Source: CAYVOX01 sp964453035 (GTDB lineage Bacteria; Chloroflexota; Anaerolineae; Anaerolineales; Anaerolineaceae). From it: a stretch of DNA of 36,826 bases. Every line of letters begins with the position of its first letter. The stretch's first letter is position 1. Below, piece by piece: positions 6,865 to 15,542 of this stretch. The position numbers were made by a program, and so were the translations under genes. Below the pieces are notes generated by a model. It saw nothing but the letters and a program-made list of their open reading frames with translations, made no database searches and was not told where the DNA came from. Location of the stretch: contig CAYVOX010000015.1 in NCBI GenBank assembly GCA_964453035.1, positions 1 to 36,826 on the forward strand, given 5' to 3'.

Positions 6865-7863
6865 ATGAAAAACTGGAAGTTCTGGGTTGGAATTGTCATC
6901 AGCGTTGTCTTTTTATACGTCGCCCTCAACGGGTTAAAGCTCAATGAAATCTGGGCTGCCATGCAAACCGCCAACTACTGGTGGCTCATCCCCGGCGTGG
7001 CGGTTTATTTCATCGGGGTGTGGGTGCGCGCCTGGCGCTGGCACTACCTGCTCAGGCCGCTTAAGAAAATCTCCACCAACACCATGTTCCCGATTGTGTG
7101 CATGGGCTACATGGGCAATAACATCTTTCCGGCCCGCGCCGGCGAGGTGCTGCGCGCCTACGTGCTCAAAAAGCGCGAGGGCGTGCCGGTTTCAGCTTCC
7201 CTGGCGACCGTCATCGTAGAACGCATCTTTGACGCGGTAGTGATGCTCGGCTTTGTGTTCTTCAACCTGGGCGAACTCTCCAAATTAACCCAGGATTCTG
7301 GCTTCATCGGCAACATTCAAGACCTGGCCCTGTGGAGCGCCATCATCTTCATCGGGGCGCTGGTCATCTTTCTGCTGGCTGCCATGTTTCCAAAAGTCAC
7401 CGAACGGGTGGCAAACTTCTTCATCGATAAGCTGGTGCCGCTAAAAATCCGCGAGAAGGTGCGCGGTTTTGCCATGCGCTTCCTCACCGGGCTGGAATCC
7501 TTGCGCTCACCCCAGGAAGCCCTGATGATTTTTGTCACCACCGTCATCATCTGGCTTTTAGAGACAGGCAAGTACTGGTTTGTGATGCACGCCTTCCCGT
7601 TTGAGGTCAGCTTCTTTGCGCTGATGCTGATGAACGGCATCGTCAACATCGCCACCACCCTGCCTTCCGCACCCGGTTACATTGGCACCTTCGATGCCCC
7701 CGGGATTGCGCTGCTGGGAGCTTACGGCGTGAGCGGCGAACTGGCTGCTGCCTACACCCTGGTGCTGCATGGCGCGCTGTGGTTCCCCATCACGGTGGTG
7801 GGCGCCTATTACTTCCTGCGCGAGGGCTTGCGCTGGGGTCAAAAATTCGATACGGTTGCATGA
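6865..7863 (+). CDS. UPF0104 / lysylphosphatidylglycerol-synthase TM-region (flippase-like) membrane protein
   Basis: I start at ATG 6865 (332 residues), because upstream sequence in this frame crosses a terminator and the previous gene's end. The protein begins with a hydrophobic helix after MKNWKFW and has about 8 helices. The family-typical segment GYMGNNIFPARAGEVLRAY lies near residues 78-96, followed by VIVERIFDAVVMLGF. The late segment LPSAPGYIGTFDAPG is also characteristic of PF03706/UPF0104. Members include the membrane part of MprF and AglD-like proteins, proposed to move or modify lipid-linked substrates. The soluble lysyl-transferase domain of MprF is absent, so it is a stand-alone membrane unit. 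The next gene, an FAD-dependent oxidoreductase, starts 9 bases downstream, so the two are probably co-transcribed and may act on the same lipid or isoprenoid substrate (inference). Confidence 0.9.
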   Translation: MKNWKFWVGIVISVVFLYVALNGLKLNEIWAAMQTANYWWLIPGVAVYFIGVWVRAWRWHYLLRPLKKISTNTMFPIVCMGYMGNNIFPARAGEVLRAYVLKKREGVPVSASLATVIVERIFDAVVMLGFVFFNLGELSKLTQDSGFIGNIQDLALWSAIIFIGALVIFLLAAMFPKVTERVANFFIDKLVPLKIREKVRGFAMRFLTGLESLRSPQEALMIFVTTVIIWLLETGKYWFVMHAFPFEVSFFALMLMNGIVNIATTLPSAPGYIGTFDAPGIALLGAYGVSGELAAAYTLVLHGALWFPITVVGAYYFLREGLRWGQKFDTVA

Positions 7864-7872
7864 GGTAAAGCG

Positions 7873-9156
7873 ATGAAAATAGCCATCATTGGCGCAGGAT
7901 TGGGGGGCATGTCTGCGGGGTTAGACCTGCAAAAAGCCGGGCATGCTGTGACGATATTTGAGGCCGCCGGGCACGTCGGCGGGTTGGCTGCCGGCTTCAA
8001 AGAGCCGCACTGGTCCAGTTCGGTGGAGCAGTTTTACCATCACTGGTTTGCCTCCGATAGCGACATGCTCGGACTGATGGAAGAGCTGGGCCTGCGCGAG
8101 AAGGTAGTCTTCCGCCGCCCGCTGACGGTGGTTTACCACAAAGATAAATTCTACCCGCTCGATTCGCCCCTTAAAGCGCTCACCTTTCCGGGTTACTCCT
8201 TCATTAACATGGTGCGTTTTGGACTTGTGACCGTTTACCTCAAGTACCTGGCGACCTGGCAGCCCCTGGAAAGCCATACTGCCGATGAGTGGATCCGCAA
8301 GGTTTACGGACAGAGCCTGTACGATGTGCTGTTGGAGCCGATGCTGGTAGGCAAGTTTGGTCCCCATGCCAGGGAGGTCAATATGGCGTGGTTCTGGGCG
8401 CGCTTCAAATCGCGCACCACCATGCTCGGCACCTACCAGGGCGGGTTCCAGGCCTTTGCAGATGAATTTGCGGAAATCCTGAAAAAGCGCGGCGTACGCC
8501 TCCTGCTCAACACGCCTGTGCAGTCCATCTCCCCTGCCGCGCAGGGCGGGCTGGATGTGCACACTGCCGGCAGCGAAGAGCACTTCGACCAGGTGCTCTC
8601 CACCGTCTCGCCGGGGCTGACGGCTCGCATGGTGCCCGCCCTGCCCAAAGACTACCTGGATGGCCTGCTGAAGCTCAAGCACATGGGCGCAGTGGTGATG
8701 GTGCTCTCGCTCAAACACCAGCTCTCCGAGGAGGGCTATTACTGGTTCAACCTGCCCAAATCCGCCGGTTACCCCTTCCTGGCACTGGTGGAGCACACCA
8801 ACTTTGTGCCCTCAGAGCAATACGCCGGTGAGCACATCGTCTATTGCGGCGATTATCTCGACCCCCAGCATGAATATTTCAGCCTCAGCCAGGAGCAGCT
8901 CCTGGAGCGCTTCCTGCCAAGTCTCAAGCGCATCAACCCCAGGTTCACCGCCGATTGGGTCAACAAAACCTGGTTGTTCCGCACCAGTTACGCCCAGCCC
9001 ATCCCGCAGGTCAACCATTCGCAAAACATCCCGCCCATTCAAACCCCCATTCCAGGACTGTTTTTTGCCAGCATGAGCCAGGTTTACCCGTGGGACCGCG
9101 GCACCAACTACGCTGTGCAAATCGCTCGCAAAGCGGCGCAGTTAATGCTCGCTTAG
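7873..9156 (+). CDS. NAD(P)/FAD-dependent oxidoreductase (amine-oxidase/protoporphyrinogen-oxidase-like)
   Basis: This 427-residue protein has the N-terminal dinucleotide-binding motif GAGLGG (7-12), an acidic residue ending the second strand (VTIFEA), and a GHVGGLA segment. This is the pattern of the flavin amine oxidase superfamily, which includes protoporphyrinogen oxidase, phytoene desaturase and UDP-galactopyranose mutase relatives. The C-terminal PGLFFASMSQVYPWDRGTNY segment is the usual second FAD contact. The substrate is not evident. GAGGTAAAG before the ATG gives a good ribosome site. It follows the UPF0104 membrane protein by 9 bases, suggesting an operon; pairing with a lipid-flippase-like protein hints at a lipid-linked sugar or polyprenoid substrate (inference only). 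A long hairpin follows the stop. Confidence 0.9.
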   Translation: MKIAIIGAGLGGMSAGLDLQKAGHAVTIFEAAGHVGGLAAGFKEPHWSSSVEQFYHHWFASDSDMLGLMEELGLREKVVFRRPLTVVYHKDKFYPLDSPLKALTFPGYSFINMVRFGLVTVYLKYLATWQPLESHTADEWIRKVYGQSLYDVLLEPMLVGKFGPHAREVNMAWFWARFKSRTTMLGTYQGGFQAFADEFAEILKKRGVRLLLNTPVQSISPAAQGGLDVHTAGSEEHFDQVLSTVSPGLTARMVPALPKDYLDGLLKLKHMGAVVMVLSLKHQLSEEGYYWFNLPKSAGYPFLALVEHTNFVPSEQYAGEHIVYCGDYLDPQHEYFSLSQEQLLERFLPSLKRINPRFTADWVNKTWLFRTSYAQPIPQVNHSQNIPPIQTPIPGLFFASMSQVYPWDRGTNYAVQIARKAAQLMLA

Positions 9157-9163
9157 TTCACAC

Positions 9164-10036
9164 TCATTGGACTTTGGAAGACTCTTCGACCTGCCCGGCA
9201 GCCTTCGCGGCAGGTCGAAGTCTTATTTCATGCAGGGTGATGAGCAGCAAAATGGTCAGCAGCACGCTCCCTGCCAGGAACCAGAAATGCGGGATAAACG
9301 CCGAACCCAGCACCAGCAACAGGGTCAAGACCGCCAGGGCAATCACCAACATCAAGGCTTCACAGGAATCATCCTCGCATTCCAGCAATTCAAAAAACGA
9401 GGAATCAAAATCCAGCGTTGAATCAATCGAATTAATGCTGTCCACCGGCACCGAGCGCTCGCCATCAACCGCGTCCCATCCGGCAAGTGCAAGATTTTCA
9501 GTCAGCAGCGTTCCCAACAACACGGCCAAAACCAGCCCCGCTACGGGAATCAGGAAGATGCGCCGCGGGGTTCTCACCTGTTGGTTCTTAAACCAGTTAG
9601 AACGCGTCATCACCCAGGTCACCACCGCAATCAGGATCACCGTGGGGAGCGCCACCGGGAATCCATCCCAACTGGAGGCCAGTTTACGCAGCCGCAGCAC
9701 CAGAAAGACAAACCCCAGCGCCATCAAAGCCGTCACCGCCAGCATCTGCATGGCAGGCGTGAAGCGCCGGGCTCTCAGGTCCTCCAGGTCATCGCGGATA
9801 TCGCCGTCAATTTCCTCAACCAGCGGTTTCGCAAAGTGATCCAGCGCGCGCGTGAATGAAAAGATGGAGCCGGTCACAATCAGCGCCACCGCCATTAATA
9901 TCATCGCCAGGTAACCGCCGCCCTCCCCGCGGTTCAGCAGGCGAATCACCAGTGTTAAAACGCCGCCCGCAACCCCGCACAGGATCAGGAATATCCCCAG
10001 GTTCTTGCGGTTGACGAGCGGCGCCTTGCGAAACAT
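9164..10036 (-). CDS. Hypothetical 7-TM membrane protein with acidic Cys-containing loop
   Basis: This 290-residue protein is not recognised. About seven hydrophobic helices can be drawn: near residues 13-34, 42-62, 97-117, 127-145, 160-180, 229-250 and 255-277. Between the fifth and sixth lies a hydrophilic loop (about 185-226) rich in Asp, Glu and Ser, with ECEDDSCE carrying two close cysteines. The first cytoplasmic loop contains many acidic residues and Arg. The start ATG (10036) has no Shine-Dalgarno. TAGAAT ends 5 bases before it, so it could be leaderless or rely on the upstream psiE transcript 18 bases away. Its C-terminus reads through the hairpin that ends the convergent oxidoreductase gene; 7 bases separate the two stops. 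Confidence 0.72.
   Translation of the reverse strand: MFRKAPLVNRKNLGIFLILCGVAGGVLTLVIRLLNRGEGGGYLAMILMAVALIVTGSIFSFTRALDHFAKPLVEEIDGDIRDDLEDLRARRFTPAMQMLAVTALMALGFVFLVLRLRKLASSWDGFPVALPTVILIAVVTWVMTRSNWFKNQQVRTPRRIFLIPVAGLVLAVLLGTLLTENLALAGWDAVDGERSVPVDSINSIDSTLDFDSSFFELLECEDDSCEALMLVIALAVLTLLLVLGSAFIPHFWFLAGSVLLTILLLITLHEIRLRPAAKAAGQVEESSKVQ
9178..9224 (+). terminator. Long hairpin between convergent genes
   Basis: TTCGACCTGCC (9185-9195) pairs perfectly with GGCAGGTCGAA (9209-9219). After a two-base bulge, AAGAC (9178-9182) pairs with GTCTT (9220-9224), followed by ATTTCA. The 16-bp stem starts 22 bases after the FAD oxidoreductase stop. It lies inside the last codons of the opposing gene, so for that strand it is coding. 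Confidence 0.65.
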
Positions 10037-10054
10037 GAATAATTCTAAAGTTGG

Positions 10055-10489
10055 TTAAACAGGTTTTTCAGACCGCGCGGCCAGTTCTTCGCGCCGCCCG
10101 CGCTTTTGAAGGTAAAACGCTGCCGCAATCGCGATAATCAAGCCTGCCACCCCCCACAATACCTCCGGCTTGACCTCTTTGACATCCAGCACAATCACCT
10201 TGCGCGCCACCGCGATCAGCGCCACCTCGGTCACAATTTCAACATGCACCACGTGCTCCACCAGGTAAGCCTTAATCGTCTCCAGCAGTTCAACACCGAT
10301 CAGGATCAGCAAAAAGAAGCCGAAGATATCCAGCAGCTGGTTGATGTCAATCAGCATGGCAGAGCCGTCCAGCAGGTCGGTGATGAGCAGCCGGCCCAGC
10401 TCAATGGTCGAGACGATCACCACCACTACCATCATCGCCATCAGCGCCAGGATGATAGCTTTTTCAAACAGCTTCAGCGCTCGAATCAT
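10055..10489 (-). CDS. PsiE-family membrane protein
   Basis: This 144-residue protein has four hydrophobic helices and the PsiE-family (PF06146) core: a first helix ending in STIELG, then a DINQLLDIFGFFLLILIGVEL stretch, then ETIKAYL, then HVEIVTEVALIAVARKVIVLD. PsiE was named from phosphate-starvation induction in E. coli, but its molecular function is not established. Charged residues (Glu, Lys, Asp) inside predicted helices are conserved-looking and suggest a transport or energy-coupled role (inference). AGGAGG lies just upstream of the ATG. It starts 32 bases after nuoN on the same strand with no terminator visible between, so it is probably transcribed with the complex I operon. No Pho box was seen. 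Confidence 0.85.
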   Translation of the reverse strand: MIRALKLFEKAIILALMAMMVVVVIVSTIELGRLLITDLLDGSAMLIDINQLLDIFGFFLLILIGVELLETIKAYLVEHVVHVEIVTEVALIAVARKVIVLDVKEVKPEVLWGVAGLIIAIAAAFYLQKRGRREELAARSEKPV

Positions 10490-10521
10490 CTCAACCTCCT
10501 CCTGCCCAGCGGGGAATCGGC

Positions 10522-11967
10522 TTATTTAATTAACAGCCCGGCTCGCGTCACCGCATCCAGCAGCAGTGAAGGCACAAACGCCAGCACAACCACCACCAGC
10601 GCCATCACCACCGCGGTCAACCGCGCCCAGCGGTCGCTCTGCAATAAAGGCTCGCCGGGGCGCATGTACATGATGACCACCACGCGCAGGTAATAGTAAG
10701 CCGAAATGAGCGAGGTCAGCAGGCCGATCAGCGCCAGGGCTACTTCACCACCCAGCACCGCGGTGCGGAACAGGTAAAACTTGCCCCAGAAGCCAAGCGT
10801 GACGGGAACACCCGTGAAGGAGAGCATGAAGGCCAGCATCGCCAGCGCCAACCAGGGATATTTTTTACCCAATCCGGCCAGGTCATTCAGTTCAAGGCCT
10901 TTGCCCTCCGCTTGCTCCAGCGCCACCACCACCGCCCACGCCCCCAGCGAGGTAAAGCCGTACGCCACCAGGAAGAAGAGCATGGATGCCACCGAATCGG
11001 AGACCACCTGCGGGTTGCCGATGGTCACAAATGCCATCAGCAGGTAACCGGCGTTCGAAATGCTGGAATACGCCAGCAGACGCTTGATGTTGGTCTGCGC
11101 AATCGCCAGTACGTTCCCGGCAACCATGGTGAGGGCCGAAATGACCCATACCACCGGGGCCAGTTGCGGAGCAAGCACCGCAAAGGTGGTGACGAATACC
11201 CGCAGCAGCGCCGCAAAACCAGCCGCCTTCACCGCCACCGACATAAAAGCCGTCACCGGCGAGGGCGCGCCCTGGTAAACATCCGGAACCCACTTGTGGA
11301 ACGGGAATGCCGCCACTTTGAAGCCCAAACCAACCAGGATCAGCGCCGCCCCCACCAGCAGCAGAACCGGGTTGCCCTTGCCAGATTGCATCACCGCGAA
11401 AATGCCGGGCAGGTCGGTGCGGGCCGTGGCGCCAAACACCATTGAGAGCCCGTAAAGCACAAAACCACCCGCAAACGCGCCCAGCAGGAAGTATTTGAGC
11501 GAAGCCTCTTCCGATTCGGCGCGGTCGCGGTAGAAACCCGCCAGGATGTACAGCGGGATCGAGAGCAGTTCCAGCGCGAGGAAAACGATGATGAGGTCGT
11601 AGGCATGCGCCATCAGCATCATGCCCGAGATGGAAAAGAGCAGCAGGGTGTAGTATTCGGCGCGTTCCAGGCCGGTGCGTTTGAGCCAGTTGTAAGCCAG
11701 CGCAATTGCCGCCAGCCCGCTGACGATGAAAAGCACGTCCAGGGCAAGCGCAAAACCATCCACGGCGACCATGCCATTGAACGCCGTCAACTTCTGGCCC
11801 GCCAGCAGCACAGTGCAAACCAGCGAAACGACCAGTCCGAGCGCGGAGAGCAAGGCGATAATCCCTTTGTGCCCACGCGGAATCCACAGGTCAACCAGCA
11901 TCAACACCAGCGCCCAGGCCACCAGGCTCAAAATGGGGAGAATTGCGTAGAGATCGGTCAGGGTCAT
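10522..11967 (-). CDS. nuoN: NADH-quinone oxidoreductase subunit N
   Basis: This 481-residue antiporter-like membrane subunit belongs to the proton-pumping arm of complex I (Proton_antipo_M, PF00361). Typical segments include LALELLSIPLYILAGF in the helix carrying the functional Glu, FHKWVPDVYQGAPSPVTAFM around the central broken helix with its Lys, and LLAYSSISNAGYLLMA. Length is normal for NuoN (about 480-490) and about 14 helices are expected. It is last of the fourteen nuo genes, 13 bases after nuoM. A psiE-family gene continues the transcription unit after 32 bases. Nothing appears truncated. Confidence 0.96.
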   Translation of the reverse strand: MTLTDLYAILPILSLVAWALVLMLVDLWIPRGHKGIIALLSALGLVVSLVCTVLLAGQKLTAFNGMVAVDGFALALDVLFIVSGLAAIALAYNWLKRTGLERAEYYTLLLFSISGMMLMAHAYDLIIVFLALELLSIPLYILAGFYRDRAESEEASLKYFLLGAFAGGFVLYGLSMVFGATARTDLPGIFAVMQSGKGNPVLLLVGAALILVGLGFKVAAFPFHKWVPDVYQGAPSPVTAFMSVAVKAAGFAALLRVFVTTFAVLAPQLAPVVWVISALTMVAGNVLAIAQTNIKRLLAYSSISNAGYLLMAFVTIGNPQVVSDSVASMLFFLVAYGFTSLGAWAVVVALEQAEGKGLELNDLAGLGKKYPWLALAMLAFMLSFTGVPVTLGFWGKFYLFRTAVLGGEVALALIGLLTSLISAYYYLRVVVIMYMRPGEPLLQSDRWARLTAVVMALVVVVLAFVPSLLLDAVTRAGLLIK

Positions 11968-11980
11968 TCAGCTTCCTCCA

Positions 11981-13489
11981 CTACGGCAAGCCAGCCGCTG
12001 TTTTTACCACGGTCAGCAGGTGTTCCACCGTGGGGTTGATGAGGTCAAAGAAAAAGCGCGGGTACAGCCCGATCCAGAAGATGCCCACCAGCAGGGGTAT
12101 CAGGATAATCAACTCGCGGCGGTTGAGATCAGCCAAATTACGGTTTTCTTCATGCGTTACCGGGCCGAGGAAGACCTTTTCATACATCACCAGCAGGTAA
12201 ACAGCCGCCAGGATGACGCCCAGCGCCGCCGCTCCGCCGTACAAAGGCGAAGCCAGCACGCCGGAATTGAACGTGCCCGCGAGGATGGTAAATTCACCCA
12301 CAAAGCCATTGAGGCCGGGCAGACCCATGCTGGAAAGAGCCACCACCAGGGTCAGGCTGCCGAGGATGGGAACCACCTTCCACAATCCGCCATAATCTGA
12401 AAGCAGGCGGGTGTGGCGGCGTTCGTAGAGGTAGCCAACAATGAGAAAGAGCGCGCCGGTGCTCAGGCCGTGGTTGACCATCTGCAGCACCGCCCCGCTG
12501 ATACCCTGTGCGGTGAGCGCAAAGGTACCCAGCACCACAAACCCCAGGTGGCTGACGGAAGAGTAGGCCACCAGCTTTTTAACATCGCGCTGCACCAGTG
12601 AAACAGCCGCTCCGTAAAGGATGCCGATGATGGCAATCACAGCCAGCACAGGCGCTAACTGCACCGCAGCCTGCGGGAACAGGGGCAGGTTAAAGCGCAG
12701 AAAGCCGTAAGCCCCCATCTTCAGCAGCACGCCCGCCAGGATGACCGAACCGGCGGTTGGCGCTTCAACGTGGGCATCCGGCAGCCAGGTGTGCAGCGGG
12801 AACATGGGCACTTTGATGGCAAAAGCCAGCCCAAACGCCCAGAAGAGCAATAGCTGTGCCCCGGCAAACACCTCGCGTGAGGCCTGCAGCGCGCTCCACG
12901 AGAAGGATTTGGCGCTGGCGCCCATGTAGAGAATCGCCAGCAGCATCAAAATAGAGCCAGCCATGGTGAACAGGAAAAATTTCACCGCGGCATAAATGCG
13001 GCGGCTGCCGCCCCATACGCCGATCAGGAAGTACATCGGCACCAGGGTGAATTCCCAGAAGATGTAGAATAGCACCAGGTCCAACGAGAGGAAAACCCCG
13101 TTCATGCCCACTTCGAGGAGCAGGAAGAAGATCATGAAGCCCTTGACGCGCTCTTTGACGGCATTCCAGGTGGAGAGCAGTGCCAGCGGGGTGAGGAAGG
13201 TGGTCAGCAGCACCATGAGCAGGCTGATGCCGTCCACACCCATCTCGAGGTGGATGGTGATATCCGAAAACGCCATCCACGGCAGTTTAAAGCCCAGTTG
13301 CATATCGCCTTTGGAGGCATCAAATATCGAGAGCACCCACAGCGCAATGCCAAAGGTAACCAGCGAAGTGACCAAAGCCGTCCAGCGGATGGCGGTTTTG
13401 TGGCGTTGGTCGTTGAGGAAGGCAATCACCAGGACGCCGAGCAGGGGAAAGAGCGTGACCAACACGAGAGGATGCAGGAGGTAATTCAT
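11981..13489 (-). CDS. nuoM: NADH-quinone oxidoreductase subunit M
   Basis: This 502-residue antiporter-like subunit of complex I sits in the membrane arm and forms one of the proton channels. Conserved segments are FWEFTLVPMYFLIGVWGG (with the key Glu), the following RRIYAAVKFFLFTMAGS, FPLHTWLPDAHVEAPTAGS with the broken-helix region, and KKLVAYSSVSHLGFVVLG. These are classic NuoM sequences and distinguish it from NuoL and NuoN. The ATG at 13489 lies 51 bases after nuoL, the largest gap in the distal operon but without a clear promoter or terminator. Confidence 0.97.
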   Translation of the reverse strand: MNYLLHPLVLVTLFPLLGVLVIAFLNDQRHKTAIRWTALVTSLVTFGIALWVLSIFDASKGDMQLGFKLPWMAFSDITIHLEMGVDGISLLMVLLTTFLTPLALLSTWNAVKERVKGFMIFFLLLEVGMNGVFLSLDLVLFYIFWEFTLVPMYFLIGVWGGSRRIYAAVKFFLFTMAGSILMLLAILYMGASAKSFSWSALQASREVFAGAQLLLFWAFGLAFAIKVPMFPLHTWLPDAHVEAPTAGSVILAGVLLKMGAYGFLRFNLPLFPQAAVQLAPVLAVIAIIGILYGAAVSLVQRDVKKLVAYSSVSHLGFVVLGTFALTAQGISGAVLQMVNHGLSTGALFLIVGYLYERRHTRLLSDYGGLWKVVPILGSLTLVVALSSMGLPGLNGFVGEFTILAGTFNSGVLASPLYGGAAALGVILAAVYLLVMYEKVFLGPVTHEENRNLADLNRRELIILIPLLVGIFWIGLYPRFFFDLINPTVEHLLTVVKTAAGLP

Positions 13490-13540
13490 AAGCTATCCTC
13501 AGCCTTGCGGGAATGGAAGATGAAGTCTTGTGTCATGGTT

Positions 13541-15532
13541 TTACCTCAACACCAGGTAAACAAAAATAACCACCAACCCGGCGACGATCGAAAGCGCATA
13601 AGTACGCACATATCCGTTCTGGGTGGAGCGCCACCACTGGGCCAACTCAGAGACCATTTTACCCAGGCCATTGGCAACCGCGTCAATGATGCCGCGGTCA
13701 ACCGGTTGAGCCAGCAGGCGTGAAAGCGCCATGTACGGATTGATGATGACCGCCTGGTAGAGCTCATCCACCCACCATTTGCGCTCCATGCCCTTGAAGA
13801 CCGGCCCCAGCGAGCGGGCCAGTGGGTCAGCGGCGCCACGCACGGAGAGGGTCTTGCGCCGCCCGTAAATGCTCCAGGCTAACAGCAGCCCCACCAGCGC
13901 CACAGCCAGCGAACCGAGCGCCACCGGTAAAACGAACTCTGCCGGAGCGTGCGCGCCAAAGGTGTGTTCAAGCCACGTCTCCAGCCAGTGCAGACCCGGA
14001 AAGTTCAGCAGCCCGCCCAGCGCCGAGAGCAGGGCCAGGATGATGAGCGGCACCGTCACCACCGCCGGGCTTTCCGCGGCATGTTCCGCGGCGTGGCTGC
14101 GCGCCTTGCCAAAGAAGACCATCAATAGCTGGCGGCCCATGTAGAAGGCGGTGAAGAAAGCCGCAGTAACCAGCACAACAAAAATGGCGACGTTATGCTC
14201 GCTGGCCGCCACCAGAATCTCATCCTTGGAGAAGAATCCCGCCAGAGGCGCAATGCCAGCCAGCGCCAGGGCGCCGGTCAGGTAAACCCAGAAGGTCACC
14301 GGCATACGCTCGCGCAGCCCACCCATCAAGCGCATATCCTGCGGGTCAAGGTCGCTGCCGTGACCGTGGCTGCCGTGGTGCGCGGCTTCCTCGCCGTGCT
14401 CAATGCCGAGGATAACCGAACCCGCCCCGAGGAAGAGCAGCGCCTTGAAGAAAGCGTGCGTCACCAGGTGGAACATGCCCGCCACAAAGGCGCCCATGCC
14501 CACAGCCGCAACCATAAAGCCGAGCTGGCTGATGGTGGAGTAAGCCAGCACCTTCTTGATGTCATACTGTCCAACGGCGATGGTGGCCGCAAAGAGCGCC
14601 GTCAGCGCGCCAACCCAGGTGACCACCTCCTGGGCCAGCGGAACGGCGGTGTAGAGCGCCGCCGAGCGGGCCACCAGGTACACACCGGCGGTGACCATCG
14701 TAGCGGCATGGATAAGTGCCGAGACGGGGGTTGGGCCGGCCATGGCATCCGGCAGCCACACGTAAAGCGGCAGCTGCGCCGATTTGCCCGCCACGCCCAG
14801 CAGCATGAAGAGCGTGACCGCTACCAAAACCGCCGGGGCGGCTTTTTCAACGCCCTCAAAGATGGGGGTAAAGTCCAGCGTGCCAAAACTGCCAATCAGC
14901 AGGAAAAGCGCAATCAACAGGCCAAAATCGCCGATGCGGTTGACCACCATGGCTTTTTTGGCAGCCTTGGCGTTGCCCGTTCCGTTGGCGCCCTTATCGT
15001 ACCAGAAGCCAATCAACAGGTAAGAGCACAGCCCCACGCCTTCCCAGCCCACAAAGAGCATCAGGTAGTTGTTGGCGCTCACCAGAATCATCATCATGGC
15101 GATGAACAGGTTGAGAAAGACGAAGAAACGCTGGTAGCGAGAGGGGTCACCGTTGTGGCGCACGTCGCTGTGCATATAGCCGATGGCATAAATGTGAATG
15201 AGTGTGCCCACGCCCGCCACAACCAGCATCATCGTCACCGAGAGGGTGTCAACGCGGAAGTCCCAGCCGACGTTGAACGTGCCGATTTTAATCCAATCCA
15301 CCAGGTGCACAATGACGGGGTGCGGCTCAGCCATGCCCGCCAGCGCAACCGCCATCACCACCGCCACCGCAAAGGTAAGCCCCGCCGCCAGGCTGGCAAG
15401 GATGCCGATGCCCTTTTCGCCCAGGCGCTTGCCAATCGCCATATTGAGCACCAGCCCAATCACAGGAATGAACACCACCCAGGGGACCAGGTTAAAAACG
15501 GGGTCAAAACTTGCCGTTTCACTCAGCAACAT
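13541..15532 (-). CDS. nuoL: NADH-quinone oxidoreductase subunit L
   Basis: This 663-residue subunit is the distal proton-channel subunit of complex I, with the NuoL hallmark of an extended C-terminus for the long lateral helix. Conserved regions are YMHSDVRHNGDPSRYQRFF, FVGWEGVGLCSYLLIGFWY, LYVWLPDAMAGPTPVSALIHA and KVLAYSTISQLGFM. A His-rich stretch (HGEEAAHHGSHGHGSD, about residues 380-395) lies in the loop before the MGGLRERMP segment, as in many NuoL proteins. It starts 10 bases after nuoK and is of normal length (family about 610-670). Confidence 0.97.
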   Translation of the reverse strand: MLLSETASFDPVFNLVPWVVFIPVIGLVLNMAIGKRLGEKGIGILASLAAGLTFAVAVVMAVALAGMAEPHPVIVHLVDWIKIGTFNVGWDFRVDTLSVTMMLVVAGVGTLIHIYAIGYMHSDVRHNGDPSRYQRFFVFLNLFIAMMMILVSANNYLMLFVGWEGVGLCSYLLIGFWYDKGANGTGNAKAAKKAMVVNRIGDFGLLIALFLLIGSFGTLDFTPIFEGVEKAAPAVLVAVTLFMLLGVAGKSAQLPLYVWLPDAMAGPTPVSALIHAATMVTAGVYLVARSAALYTAVPLAQEVVTWVGALTALFAATIAVGQYDIKKVLAYSTISQLGFMVAAVGMGAFVAGMFHLVTHAFFKALLFLGAGSVILGIEHGEEAAHHGSHGHGSDLDPQDMRLMGGLRERMPVTFWVYLTGALALAGIAPLAGFFSKDEILVAASEHNVAIFVVLVTAAFFTAFYMGRQLLMVFFGKARSHAAEHAAESPAVVTVPLIILALLSALGGLLNFPGLHWLETWLEHTFGAHAPAEFVLPVALGSLAVALVGLLLAWSIYGRRKTLSVRGAADPLARSLGPVFKGMERKWWVDELYQAVIINPYMALSRLLAQPVDRGIIDAVANGLGKMVSELAQWWRSTQNGYVRTYALSIVAGLVVIFVYLVLR

Positions 15533-15542
15533 AGCGTCTCCA

